This document shows, piece after piece, positions 27,601-34,610 of a stretch of 64,000 bases of DNA (within the stretch, counting starts at the first letter, position 1; every line of letters starts with the position of its first letter). The DNA is taken from positions 208,820 to 272,819 of the forward strand of contig JBBPIG010000008.1 of assembly GCA_038040445.1 (NCBI GenBank), read 5' to 3'. The notes beneath the pieces are model-generated. The model saw only the letters and a program-made list of their open reading frames with translations. It made no database searches and had not been told where the DNA came from. The translations under genes and the position numbers were made by a program. The stretch comes from Acidobacteriota bacterium. Lineage in GTDB: Bacteria > Acidobacteriota > Blastocatellia > UBA7656.

Positions 27601-28853
27601 AAGCGATCGGAATCGCGACGGAGATCGAGAGCGGAGTTCTTAAACCCAGCGACGAAGTCGAGGTGAAGCTCACTGTGAATCTGCGTGACGCTTCGGTTGA
27701 GACGTCAAATAAGCTGGGCGAAGCTTGCGCTGCGGTCCAACCGGAAAAGGATTTGACCCCGCCCGACGGCGCTCGTTTTCGGCTTCTCGACCCGATCGAG
27801 CCGCAGCGCGGAAGCGGGCTTCATCGCTTCAGCGTTACGCAGCTTCTGAACTATCAACGCTGTCCGCGGCAGTATTACTTCGATCGGCTGCTTCACGCGC
27901 CGAGCGAGGAAGAGATCGCGGTATGGAACGACGCCGAAGCTCCCGAGCCTCCCGCGAATCTTACAGCGACGCTCCGAGGCGCGGTGATCCATCGCTTCTG
28001 CGAACAGTTCAACGAAGGCGATGATCTTCACGATAGCTTGAGCAGCAGCTTTGAAGTTGTGCTCAGGCAGAGAGCGGCGGAGCTTGGTGACCGGGTGTTC
28101 GAGATCGATTCCGATAAAGCGATTCACGATCTGCTGCCGCTCGCGCGGAAGTATGTTGGAAGCAAAGTGCGTGAGCGAATCGAATCAGCGCGGGCGGTTC
28201 CGAATCACGCATCACGCATCACGCATCACTCACCCGGCGTCTTCAGCGAGCAGCGGTTTCGACTACGGCGCCCGCTCGGAATTTTGACCGGCACCATAGA
28301 CAAGCTCCTGGTTCGCCCTTCAGAAGGCGGCGGCTTGGGCGTCGAAATAATCGACTTCAAGACAAATCGGTTTCGCGGGAGGAAGGCTGATGCGGTTGGC
28401 GTCCAACGGAATCCCGTCGACGGCACACAGCAGGCTCCCGGGAACGAACCCCGAACGAATGACTCGGGCCAGCTTTCGTTCGCATTCTTGGAGCGCGCGT
28501 CTGGCGCTTCGTCGGATCGAGATCTTCTGGTGCAGGCTGAAGTACAAGCCGCAGCCGCTGACTATCAATTGCAGATGCAAGCCTACGCTTTGGCCGCGCA
28601 CGAGTTGATACCCGAAGCCGCAAATGTGCGAGTAACGCTCCACTTCCTCGATCCCGATATTGAAGTGAGCTTGCCCGATGAACTGGTCCGGCGCGATGCG
28701 TGTGCGAAGGCGATTGACGAAGCGATGCTGAGCATTGTTTCTTCGTCTTCGCCCGCGAGTTTCCCAGTTCGCCCCGCCGAACATTGCCTGATGTGCAACT
28801 TCCGCGAGATGTGCGCGCCTGGGCAAAGATGGCTATCGGAGGTGAGACTCTGA
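24630..28853 (+). CDS. AddA-like UvrD-family helicase-nuclease with Fe-S nuclease domain, pair 2
   Basis: 1407 aa from ATG 24630, overlapping the AddB-2 stop (ATGA). Residues 1-97 are low-complexity and encoded by a heptad array (TTDDRRPETGD, GRPPSSVT repeats); homology starts at RELKPEQQQAA. Helicase motifs: Walker A AGPGAGKTT (120-128), Walker B FLVDEFQDTNGLQ (about 458), IVGDRKQSIYGFRG (about 507), SIHQSKGLEFPVV (about 884), LLYVAATRAQDR. A 24-codon palindrome insert lies between motifs II and III. The nuclease domain has RGAVIHRF, LTGTIDKLL, IIDFKTNRF and LQMQAYAL. Cysteines in YQRCPRQYYF and CLMCNFREMC form a probable Fe-S staple, which most AddA proteins lack. It presumably partners AddB-2. 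Confidence 0.87.
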   Translation: MTRTTDDRRPTRTTDDRRPETGDAHGTTDDRRPETGDLGVGQSVAGRPPSSVTGRPPSSVTGRPPSSVAGRPPSSVAGRPSSVSRRSPSSVTGRPSSFRELKPEQQQAAYTLDRHVSVTAGPGAGKTTVLVERYLHILRTRDISVDQIVAITFTNRAANEMRERLRRELDEILLSATPIERAKWMRHKRTLDSAIITTIHGFCARLLREFPVEADIDPQFVLMDAHQSVMLEEAVAEESLTEFISADHQAVTQLAAGVGRARLARGLIGIYRTMRNQGLTLEKLKEETEKSHKTVEDYKRALVELTAQMNEFIQARGLSAGAEEKRKEAERRWPLLREFLCAVSASTSPAEFSEAIQEFRGAARPKAQGKINEMVKALDELIWEDNLRGRVPQVFFDLLARTYAHELINAIAQIERRLNEEKRRRSALDFDDLQLRALSLIEEHPEVLRRTPGRYRFFLVDEFQDTNGLQRELLARLAFGGADFSQRESNDRQREESRLKSAPRANLFIVGDRKQSIYGFRGADVDVFREMTALIEARNGVPVPLNRNFRSQAPLIRFFNLLFEHVFQCDPRIAADELNELGYVAHEASVVAREDADATPVVELLVDLRAPGKSENESSREKPRERDAEQLAERIISLVGMESISAPGGSSGEAGAQRKIEYRDIALLFRAMTEVHLYESALRRAGIPYVTVEGKGFYAREEITDFVQLLRFVDNKTDEVALAAVLRSPICGLSDDVLLALRSAPARAGVEELGPVQRRGGVRPLLHALRNHEPIDLIETSERPALDRARELLEELIGRAKRSRLSELLRFAVDASEYRTVAAANFDGGQRLANIEKMFTLAERFERSGAYLIRDFVRFVREFEEAGGRESEGQIDDSADAVRLMSIHQSKGLEFPVVIIPDLHRLPDNRREWWALDRHRGLTLKIPDGRGRLVVGAAFVAFAERAKRREEFEGMRLLYVAATRAQDRLILSGAAKDLAGLRSSWLASVCKAIGIATEIESGVLKPSDEVEVKLTVNLRDASVETSNKLGEACAAVQPEKDLTPPDGARFRLLDPIEPQRGSGLHRFSVTQLLNYQRCPRQYYFDRLLHAPSEEEIAVWNDAEAPEPPANLTATLRGAVIHRFCEQFNEGDDLHDSLSSSFEVVLRQRAAELGDRVFEIDSDKAIHDLLPLARKYVGSKVRERIESARAVPNHASRITHHSPGVFSEQRFRLRRPLGILTGTIDKLLVRPSEGGGLGVEIIDFKTNRFRGRKADAVGVQRNPVDGTQQAPGNEPRTNDSGQLSFAFLERASGASSDRDLLVQAEVQAAAADYQLQMQAYALAAHELIPEAANVRVTLHFLDPDIEVSLPDELVRRDACAKAIDEAMLSIVSSSSPASFPVRPAEHCLMCNFREMCAPGQRWLSEVRL
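24640..24921. repeat. Heptad inverted array encoding the AddA-2 N-terminus
   Basis: Bases 24640-24740 are CGACCGA/CGACCGG/AGACCGG units. After a short loop, 24765-24921 is the complementary type (GGTCGTC, CCCCGTC, ATCCGTC), partly organised as four 24-nt direct copies translating to GRPPSSVT/A. The whole array is in one open frame. It is the largest heptad element in the window and the only one forming a protein N-terminus. Confidence 0.9.
26068..26139. repeat. 72-nt palindromic element inserted in frame in AddA-2
   Basis: Terminal arms of 18 nt, GTGGCGCGGACTTCAGTC and GACTGAAGTCTGCGCCAC, are complementary with one mismatch. The length is exactly 24 codons (GGADFSQRESNDRQREESRLKSAP region). 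The arm sequence matches the intergenic elements at 44108-44279 and 54528-54603 (core GCAGACTTTAGTCTG). It lies in the loop between helicase motifs II and III. Confidence 0.85.
28202..28232. repeat. In-frame ACGCATC heptad repeat in AddA-2 nuclease domain
   Basis: Units AATCACG, CATCACG, CATCACG, CATCACT follow at a 7-nt period and encode NHASRITHHS about 25 residues before the LTGTIDK nuclease motif. It has no complementary arm nearby. Confidence 0.7.
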
Positions 28854-28934
28854 AAATTCGATTGCGGCTGCCAGCGAGCCGAGTTACGTGATATATTCGT
28901 TTCAACAATCGGTAATGGACAGGAGCTAGAAATC

Positions 28935-29507
28935 ATGGCATCCACACTGCGCTTCACCTCTTCCGATCTTGAGAAGTTTCCCGATGACGGCAAGCGATAC
29001 GAGATCATTGATGGAGAATTGTACGTGTCTAGACAACCACACTACTATCATCAACTCGTGTGCTCCAATGTTGTAGCCTTGTTGAAGACCTGGAATAAGA
29101 GTTCCGGGCTTGGTCAGGTTAACCTTGCGCCGGGGGTAATATTTGCTGAGGACGACGACGTCGCTCCGGACGTGGTATGGACCAGCAACGCCCGCTTGGC
29201 TACGATACTTTCACCCGACGGCAAGCTCCACGCCGCGCCTGAGTTGGTTGTCGAGGTTCTCTCACCTGGAACAGCGAATGAACAGCGTGATCGTTATGCG
29301 AAGCTCAAGCTCTATTCGCGGCGCGGCGTCCGCGAGTACTGGATAATTGACTGGCGCACTCGGCAAACAGAGATCTATCGTCGCGAACAGGCTGAACTGA
29401 GAATGGTGGGCACGCTCTTCGAGGGGGACACACTAGACACGCCGCTCCTGCCGGGCTTCACGTGTAGCGTTTCAGAACTCTTTGAGGATATACCTTCAGG
29501 AGCGTAA
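28935..29507 (+). CDS. Uma2 family putative restriction-like endonuclease
   Basis: 190 aa. PD-(D/E)XK-like Uma2 (DUF820) features are clear: KRYEIIDGELYV near the start, DVAPDVVWT, APELVVEVLSPGT and AKLKLYSRRGVREYWIID. AGGAG lies 10 nt before the ATG. The family is highly expanded in cyanobacteria, Chloroflexi and Acidobacteria; its nuclease fold is accepted but its biological role is not settled. A second, diverged copy is at 57346-57966. It sits next to a decayed toxin module. Confidence 0.85.
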   Translation: MASTLRFTSSDLEKFPDDGKRYEIIDGELYVSRQPHYYHQLVCSNVVALLKTWNKSSGLGQVNLAPGVIFAEDDDVAPDVVWTSNARLATILSPDGKLHAAPELVVEVLSPGTANEQRDRYAKLKLYSRRGVREYWIIDWRTRQTEIYRREQAELRMVGTLFEGDTLDTPLLPGFTCSVSELFEDIPSGA

Positions 29508-29614
29508 CGCGCTTTGCGTCTTAGACAAGGCAAGCCTGAAAAGCAAAATACCTGGTAGCGAGTTGATCGGTTGGAGTAGAATCAGGGACGTCCTTCGGGC
29601 GAGGAGAGAAGCGA

Positions 29615-29851
29615 ATGAGTAGCACAACAATACCCCAGAAAACACACCTCGGCTGGGTGGTTGACGTCCCGGACGAGATCGCTCAGGCGCTCGGCGTTGC
29701 CGAGGGTTCGATCGCTCTCCTTCACGCAAACGAAGGTCGCCTCGAAGTCGAGATCCTGCCACCACCTTCCGCGGAGCTGGTAAACTCCGTTCGCAGAATT
29801 AACGAAAAGTACAAGGACGCCTTTGAGGAGATGAAACGTCTTGGCGACTGA
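29615..29851 (+). CDS. Antitoxin-like protein of a Doc-type module
   Basis: 78 aa. The N-terminal half, THLGWVVDVPDEIAQALGVAEGSI, is SpoVT/AbrB-like; the C-terminal half is charged and helical (LVNSVRRINEKYKDAFEEMKRL), as expected for a toxin-neutralising tail. GGCGAGGAGAG lies upstream of the ATG. It overlaps the start of the toxin gene by 11 bases, the usual antitoxin-first order. The antitoxin frame is intact even though the toxin is broken. Confidence 0.75.
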   Translation: MSSTTIPQKTHLGWVVDVPDEIAQALGVAEGSIALLHANEGRLEVEILPPPSAELVNSVRRINEKYKDAFEEMKRLGD

Positions 29852-30242
29852 CGAGATCAAGTATCTCTCGCACGCCGAGGCGGTCCTTCTTCACATTTTG
29901 CTGATGCGTGATTGGAGCGAGACACGTTACGGCGTGTTTGATCGAGCCGCTACTCGAATCGACTCTAGCGCGGCCCGAGCAGTCTGCCACTTATGAACGT
30001 GCGGATTTGGTTCGACAGGCGGCGACTCTTTGCCTCGGTCTGATCAAGAATCATCCATGGGTCGGCGGAAACAAACGGACGGCAACTGCGCTTGTCGACG
30101 AGTTTCTGTTCCGAAATGGCATTGAGGTCAAGGCCTCACTAATGGACCCCTCCTGGAGTTAGTGGTTGCGGTTGAAGCGGGTCGCTGGGAAGTGGACGAG
30201 ATCGAATCGTGGCTGCGGCAGCACGTCGCTCCTTTCCCGTAG
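29841..30242 (+). pseudogene. Doc/Fic-family toxin with two frameshifts
   Basis: Reading from TTG 29841, the first part is TDEIKYLSHAEAVLLHIL...RYGVFDRA. An extra G near 29946-29948 shifts the frame; the next part has LLESTLARPEQSATYE and the Fic motif NHPWVGGNKRTATAL (His and GNKR conserved). A second shift near 30142-30146 (ATGGACCCC for ATGGAC) is needed to reach LLELVVAVEAGRWEVDEIESWL and the TAG at 30240. Doc phosphorylates EF-Tu. Two separate indels argue for real decay rather than one sequencing error. Confidence 0.8.
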
Positions 30243-30271
30243 ATAACCGCTCATATTCGAAGCCACATTTC

Positions 30272-30302
30272 TTGACGCTCATCGCTCATCTCATTGTATA
30301 AT
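30272..30302 (+). promoter_or_regulatory. Candidate sigma-70 promoter for ku
   Basis: TTGACG (30272-30277), a 19-base spacer, and a perfect TATAAT (30297-30302). It lies 29 bases before the ku start. The spacer is longer than the 17-base optimum, so strength is uncertain. Confidence 0.5.
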
Positions 30303-30330
30303 CCAACCCAAGCCCCGGAGGAGATATGAA

Positions 30331-31191
30331 ATGCGCTCAATTTGGAAAGGTCACATCAGGTTTCTGTTAGTCGCCATCCCCGTTCGCGTCTACAACGCGA
30401 TCGAAACGTCGGAACAAATCCACCTGAACCAGTTGCACAAAGAGGACTACGGTCCTATTGCTTATGACAAGCGGTGCAAGAAGTGCGGCAAGACCGTCTC
30501 GAAGGATGACATCGTCAAGGGCTACCAGTACACGAAGGACCAGTATGCGATCATCGAACCCGACGACCTCGGCAAGATCAAGCTGAAGACTACGAAGGTC
30601 ATTGACATAGTAGGCTTCGTCGACCGGTCCGAGATTCCGCCGATGCTTTACGATTCACCCTACTTCGCCGGTCCCGACGGCGAGGTCGGCGCCAAGACCT
30701 ACGCGCTCCTGCGAGAAGTGTTGAAAGATACGGGCAAGGTTGGCCTCGGCAAAGTAGTCCTGCGCGATCGCGAAGATTTCGTAGCTATCGCACCTCAGGG
30801 TGAAGGGCTGGTACTTTACAAGCTGCGATATCCGAAGGAAGTGAGAAAGATGAGCGAGGTCCCTCAGCTTGAAAACCCGGAGATCGACAAAAACGAGTTG
30901 AGGCTCGCGCACACACTGGTCGACCAGATGGTGACTTCGATCGGGGAGATCGAAATGCGAGACCGCTACAGCGAAGCTCTCAAGGAAGTAATCGAAGCCA
31001 AGATCGAAGGTAAAGAAGTCGCCGGCTTCGTCGAGGAAGAGCAGCCCACGGTCGACATAATGACCGCCCTCAAAGAGAGCATCAAACAAGCCCAGCGCAA
31101 GCCGATGGTGAAGGCCACCGGCAAAGCCAAGAAGCAGGAAGAAGCGGAGGAAGCAAAGCCGAAGAAGGCTCGCAAGAGCAAGGCTTCATAG
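30331..31191 (+). CDS. ku: Ku protein for non-homologous end joining
   Basis: 286 aa. MRSIWKGHIRFLLVAIPVRVY, NQLHKEDYGPIAYDKRC and a CKKCGKTVSKDDIVKGYQY segment are diagnostic of the bacterial Ku core, which forms a homodimeric ring on DNA ends. The C-terminus after about residue 250 is a Lys/Ala/Glu-rich tail (KKQEEAEEAKPKKARKSK) that in other bacteria promotes threading along DNA and ligase recruitment. GGAGGAG at 30317 sets the ATG at 30331. No ligD is present in this window. The neighbouring MGMT-family gene and the AddAB island give a repair context. Confidence 0.95.
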   Translation: MRSIWKGHIRFLLVAIPVRVYNAIETSEQIHLNQLHKEDYGPIAYDKRCKKCGKTVSKDDIVKGYQYTKDQYAIIEPDDLGKIKLKTTKVIDIVGFVDRSEIPPMLYDSPYFAGPDGEVGAKTYALLREVLKDTGKVGLGKVVLRDREDFVAIAPQGEGLVLYKLRYPKEVRKMSEVPQLENPEIDKNELRLAHTLVDQMVTSIGEIEMRDRYSEALKEVIEAKIEGKEVAGFVEEEQPTVDIMTALKESIKQAQRKPMVKATGKAKKQEEAEEAKPKKARKSKAS

Positions 31192-31205
31192 GCCGAGTTT
31201 CTCAG

Positions 31206-32024
31206 ATGTCCAAGAAGGATTCCAAGATTCTCCGGTTCCCCGCCCCGGCGCCGTCGAAAGCAGATTACCAAAGGGTCAAGTCGACCTACACCGTTGCCGA
31301 GATCAAACAATTGTTTGGTCTCAGCGAACGTGTGATTCGCCGCTGGACCGAAGGGGGCGTCGTCAGTGCGACGTTGTCTTCAGAGAGCGGCGAACCGCTT
31401 TATGACTTCAGCGCGCTGACTCAGTTTCGACGCGTGCGCGAGCTGCGCGGGCAGGGCCTGACTCTCAAGCAGGTCGAGGCCGAGCTGCAGGGTCAGATGA
31501 ACCTGTTCAAACCGGTTCGGGCCGAGATCGCGCATCTGCTCAGCCCGTTTGAGGAGGCGCTTCTGCTGCATGAGCGCGGCGACGCAAAGGCCGCGGAGTT
31601 ATATCGAGAAGCGATCGCAGAGGGAGACAACTTAGCCGACTCCTACTGCAACCTTGGCATCATCGAGCTCGAACAGGGCAAGATGCCAAAGGCGCTCGAC
31701 TGCTTCACGCTCGCTTTGAAGAACGAACCGCGCCACGTCGAGGCCCACTACAACCTGGCCAATCTTTACTTCGATGCCGGCGATTTGCAGCTTGCGAAGC
31801 TGCACTATGAGACGGCGGCGGAACTCGAGCCTTCTTTTTCGCCGCTTCACTACAATCTTGCGTTGGTCTATTACAAGGTGGACGATTTGGACGGCGCATG
31901 CGCCGCTCTGCACAGATACAAGGAACTGGCTCGCGAAGACAATGAGATGTCCGCCATTGATGAGCTTCTGAAATGGCTGGAACAGGCGCGCGAGATCGAG
32001 AATAAACGGCGTGGTTTGCCGTAA
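31206..32024 (+). CDS. MerR-type HTH regulator fused to TPR repeats
   Basis: 272 aa starting 14 bases after ku, so probably co-transcribed. Residues about 25-85 are a MerR-like winged helix (YTVAEIKQLFGLSERVIRRWTE, YDFSALTQFRRVRELRGQG). From residue 115, three or four tetratricopeptide repeats follow (ADSYCNLGIIELEQGKMPKA, VEAHYNLANLYFDAGDLQLA, SPLHYNLALVYYKVDDLDGA). There is no effector domain of the classical MerR kind, so the TPR part probably senses through protein contacts. Targets are unknown; linkage to ku makes DNA-repair control possible. Confidence 0.8.
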   Translation: MSKKDSKILRFPAPAPSKADYQRVKSTYTVAEIKQLFGLSERVIRRWTEGGVVSATLSSESGEPLYDFSALTQFRRVRELRGQGLTLKQVEAELQGQMNLFKPVRAEIAHLLSPFEEALLLHERGDAKAAELYREAIAEGDNLADSYCNLGIIELEQGKMPKALDCFTLALKNEPRHVEAHYNLANLYFDAGDLQLAKLHYETAAELEPSFSPLHYNLALVYYKVDDLDGACAALHRYKELAREDNEMSAIDELLKWLEQAREIENKRRGLP

Positions 32025-32093
32025 GCTCATCACGAAGCCGGCCTCAGTATCATAAGAGACACATGACCTTCAAGAACTGAGCGAGGTGAGACG

Positions 32094-32579
32094 ATGCCGC
32101 GAAAATTCACGTCGCGCAAATCCTGGCGCGAGAAGCTCGAAAGGCAAGATCACTCAAAGATCATCGAGATCCCAGCCGCCATGTCCACGAGGCTAGGGAT
32201 GGGCACAATGCTGATCCCGAAGCCGAGGGATGTCGATGCGCTCATCCGGAAAACGAAAAAAGGGAAGCTCGTCACCGCGTCCGAGATTCGATCGAGGCTT
32301 GCGCGCGACAACAAAGCCGACGTCGCCTGCCCGGTGACAACCGGCATATTCATTCGGATCGCCGCCGAAGCCGCCGAAGAAGATCGGCAGAACGGAAGAA
32401 AGCAGGTGACGCCCTATTGGCGGGTGATCAGAGACGACGGCCGCTTGTACGAAAAGTTTCCCGGTGGAGTGAAGGCGCAATCGCAGCGCCTGAAAGACGA
32501 GGGACACTCGATCGCGCCAGGCAAAGGCAAGCGGCCGCCGAGGGTGAAGGATTTTGAGAAGTCGCTTGCCCGGCTCTAA
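32094..32579 (+). CDS. MGMT family (alkyltransferase-like) protein
   Basis: 161 aa, basic. GTMLIPKPRDVDALIRK, KGKLVTASEIRSRLA, ACPVTTGIFIRIAAEAAEED and TPYWRVIRDDG are characteristic of a family annotated as MGMT-like, related to O6-alkylguanine-DNA alkyltransferase and alkyltransferase-like proteins. The position equivalent to the active PCHR motif reads ACPVTTG, so a cysteine is present but the motif is not canonical; direct alkyl transfer is not assured. The gene follows the ku and MerR-TPR genes on the same strand and may belong to the same repair cluster. Confidence 0.65.
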   Translation: MPRKFTSRKSWREKLERQDHSKIIEIPAAMSTRLGMGTMLIPKPRDVDALIRKTKKGKLVTASEIRSRLARDNKADVACPVTTGIFIRIAAEAAEEDRQNGRKQVTPYWRVIRDDGRLYEKFPGGVKAQSQRLKDEGHSIAPGKGKRPPRVKDFEKSLARL

Positions 32580-32645
32580 CGCGAGCCGGCTACTTTCGGT
32601 TGCTCCTGTGACCGCAGGCCACGGCGGCGCGAGTTGGTGATCCCA

Positions 32646-33689
32646 CTACTGCCTCTTGCGCGCCCAATGCTCCAGCCACGGCTTCAGTTTCGGGAAGCTC
32701 AGCCTCTCGCCTCGCCACGCATAATCGCGTAAGCCATCGATTGCCGTCCACGTGGGGTGATAGCGGTGGTGGATGTCATCTGCATTCACATTACCCCAAC
32801 TGCCGTCCAGGTTCTGATGCGATAGAAGGTACTCGGTGCCGTGTCTTATGAGCAGATGGCCGTCAGTTAGCCCGAAAGCTTTCAACGTGTCCAGGAACTC
32901 GCCAACCATCTCCGGGTCGTCCAATGCGACGGCCTCTTGGAGATTTTCCTTGAGGAAATCGAACTCATGAGGCAGCCAGCGTGGCGAGAGCTTGAAGCGG
33001 CCATAATCATTCAGCGTATAGACGACGTGAGTGACCGCGTAGACTGAAGAGTGGAAGTCGTCCGCGGTTGTGTCCTTGAGCCCAGAGTACGGGCGCATTT
33101 CGGGCAGCCACCTGATTGCGTCTGCGTATTTTGTGCCAAGCATCACGCCTGAGCGCTGGTTCCGATAACCTCTGTAGATCGCCTCCATCCAGGTCTCATA
33201 CCGGCTTTGCATTCGCAATCGACTCTTGCACCCTTGACAGGTCCTGCGCCCGCGTGAGTTTTTGAGTCCGCAGCGGCATCGTTTTGGGAGATCCTTCGGC
33301 GGGCGTTCGAGCGCGGGGTCGAAGCCCAGGAAATCCTGAACGGTGAAGCTTTTCGCGGCTTGGCGAATTCGCTTTTTGAGCTCGCCATCGCGCACGCCGA
33401 GTTTGTCCGCCGAAACAGTGGCATCGATAAAGTCAGTTATGGTTTTGGGGTCAGCGCCCGAAGGTAGTTTAGGATTCTCTCGACGCCACCGCCTGGCGCG
33501 CTCGCGGCCCATCTCACGCGCCATCTTTCGCAAGCTGGAATCGCGCGATGTTGATGCGATCAGGCTGAAGCAACATAGGTAATCGAATCCGTAGACTGCA
33601 AAGTTCTTGGGATCGCAAGCTGTCCGGTAGATGAACCCGATACCGCGTGTTATGGCTTGCTCACGCTTTTCTATCTCGGAACGTCGCAC
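32646..33689 (-). CDS. Predicted alpha/alpha-toroid protein with internal zinc motif
   Basis: 347 aa from GTG 33689. The middle has CRCG...CQGC (residues about 145-162), a four-cysteine knuckle. The C-terminal third contains LLSHQNLDGSWGNV and HHRYHPTWTAIDGLRDY, which resemble the QW-type repeats of squalene-hopene cyclase and prenyltransferase toroids. The N-terminal half is helical and Arg-rich with no family assignment. No DxDD or terpene-synthase acid motif is visible, so cyclase activity is not supported. It lies 23 bases downstream of the DUF6445 gene and is very likely in one operon with it. Function unknown. Confidence 0.6.
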   Translation of the reverse strand: MRRSEIEKREQAITRGIGFIYRTACDPKNFAVYGFDYLCCFSLIASTSRDSSLRKMAREMGRERARRWRRENPKLPSGADPKTITDFIDATVSADKLGVRDGELKKRIRQAAKSFTVQDFLGFDPALERPPKDLPKRCRCGLKNSRGRRTCQGCKSRLRMQSRYETWMEAIYRGYRNQRSGVMLGTKYADAIRWLPEMRPYSGLKDTTADDFHSSVYAVTHVVYTLNDYGRFKLSPRWLPHEFDFLKENLQEAVALDDPEMVGEFLDTLKAFGLTDGHLLIRHGTEYLLSHQNLDGSWGNVNADDIHHRYHPTWTAIDGLRDYAWRGERLSFPKLKPWLEHWARKRQ

Positions 33690-33712
33690 TGTGTGCCCTT
33701 TGGATCCGGGCT

Positions 33713-34321
33713 CTATATCAAGGGAAACTGAAAGCCCTGATAGATCCTTCCATTCGACGGGTTGCTGCCGAAATGCCGGGTAGCAGAATGTAGCATCTTG
33801 CCGGGGAACATCACCGCTCGATTATAAATGTTACCGATGCGATCGACTTCTCTCCAGCGATATGGCTTCGCACAATCGCGTTGTATGAGCGCGTCCAGAG
33901 TCTTAACGGAGATACCTAAGCGCTCGGCGTCTTTTTCAGTCGGGCCGGCAATCAGGCCTGTCTCGCGGTGCTGCCACAGCGAAGTACCTGCATCGTAAGG
34001 AGCATCGGGTGTCATATAAATGATAACAACGAACCAGCTCGCGGGATGATCATAGTGGATCCTAACGGGCTCCGCCCGGGTTCCCTTAGAGAATGCACTG
34101 TAGAAGGCACCGTTAAAAGGGTCGGAGATCTGGTCCCATTTGCTGATGCAAATTCTGAACTGCTTTTCTAAGAGCGCTCTAACTCCTTTCGGGTGGTACG
34201 ACTGAGTCGCCCACATACCGAGCTCCTTATGCTCGACGAACGGCGTCTCCAGGGCGCTCCGACGGACCCGGCCGGGGTTAGGATAAAAATCGTCGACTAC
34301 GTGAATCAATCGCCTTGTCAT
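33713..34321 (-). CDS. DUF6445 family protein, 2-oxoglutarate oxygenase-like fold
   Basis: 202 aa from ATG 34321, preferred over ATG 34339 because GAGG lies 6 nt upstream and homologues begin just before the IHVVDDFYPNPGRVR motif. The protein shows HYDHPASWFVVIIYM and FPGKMLHSATRHFG, giving an H-x-D...H set arranged as in Fe(II)/2OG oxygenases, and an Arg in the last strand. Members of DUF6445 are uncharacterised but are assigned to the prolyl-hydroxylase-like superfamily. It is the first gene of a two-gene operon with the toroid protein, suggesting modification of a shared substrate. Confidence 0.7.
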   Translation of the reverse strand: MTRRLIHVVDDFYPNPGRVRRSALETPFVEHKELGMWATQSYHPKGVRALLEKQFRICISKWDQISDPFNGAFYSAFSKGTRAEPVRIHYDHPASWFVVIIYMTPDAPYDAGTSLWQHRETGLIAGPTEKDAERLGISVKTLDALIQRDCAKPYRWREVDRIGNIYNRAVMFPGKMLHSATRHFGSNPSNGRIYQGFQFPLI

Positions 34322-34502
34322 CGCGACCTCAAGTCTCATCGCCCGCGTTCTCCGCGCCCGCAGTAAAAGGAGTTTCCTTCTCCCCGAAATCTTTATCTCG
34401 CAAGAAACAAGTTCTCGATGGTGGCGATGATGGAAACGTGTACGCTAAGTTTGAGGAGGAGTCAACGGTGTTGTGGCGGGTTGGCTGAGCTGGTGAGGTT
34501 GC

Positions 34503-34531
34503 TTGACACTCCAGCCCATGGGTACTATCCT
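34503..34531 (+). promoter_or_regulatory. Candidate sigma-70 promoter for the serine hydrolase
   Basis: TTGACA (34503-34508), a 17-base spacer and TATCCT (34526-34531). The -35 is perfect and the -10 matches four of six. It lies 80 bases before the hydrolase start in the divergent intergenic region. Confidence 0.55.
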
Positions 34532-34610
34532 GCGGCCTGATTGATTAATCGGACCTAGGCGGCATCTCCACGACCTCTCGAAGCTACGCTGCCCCAAGCG
34601 GAGGTGACTC

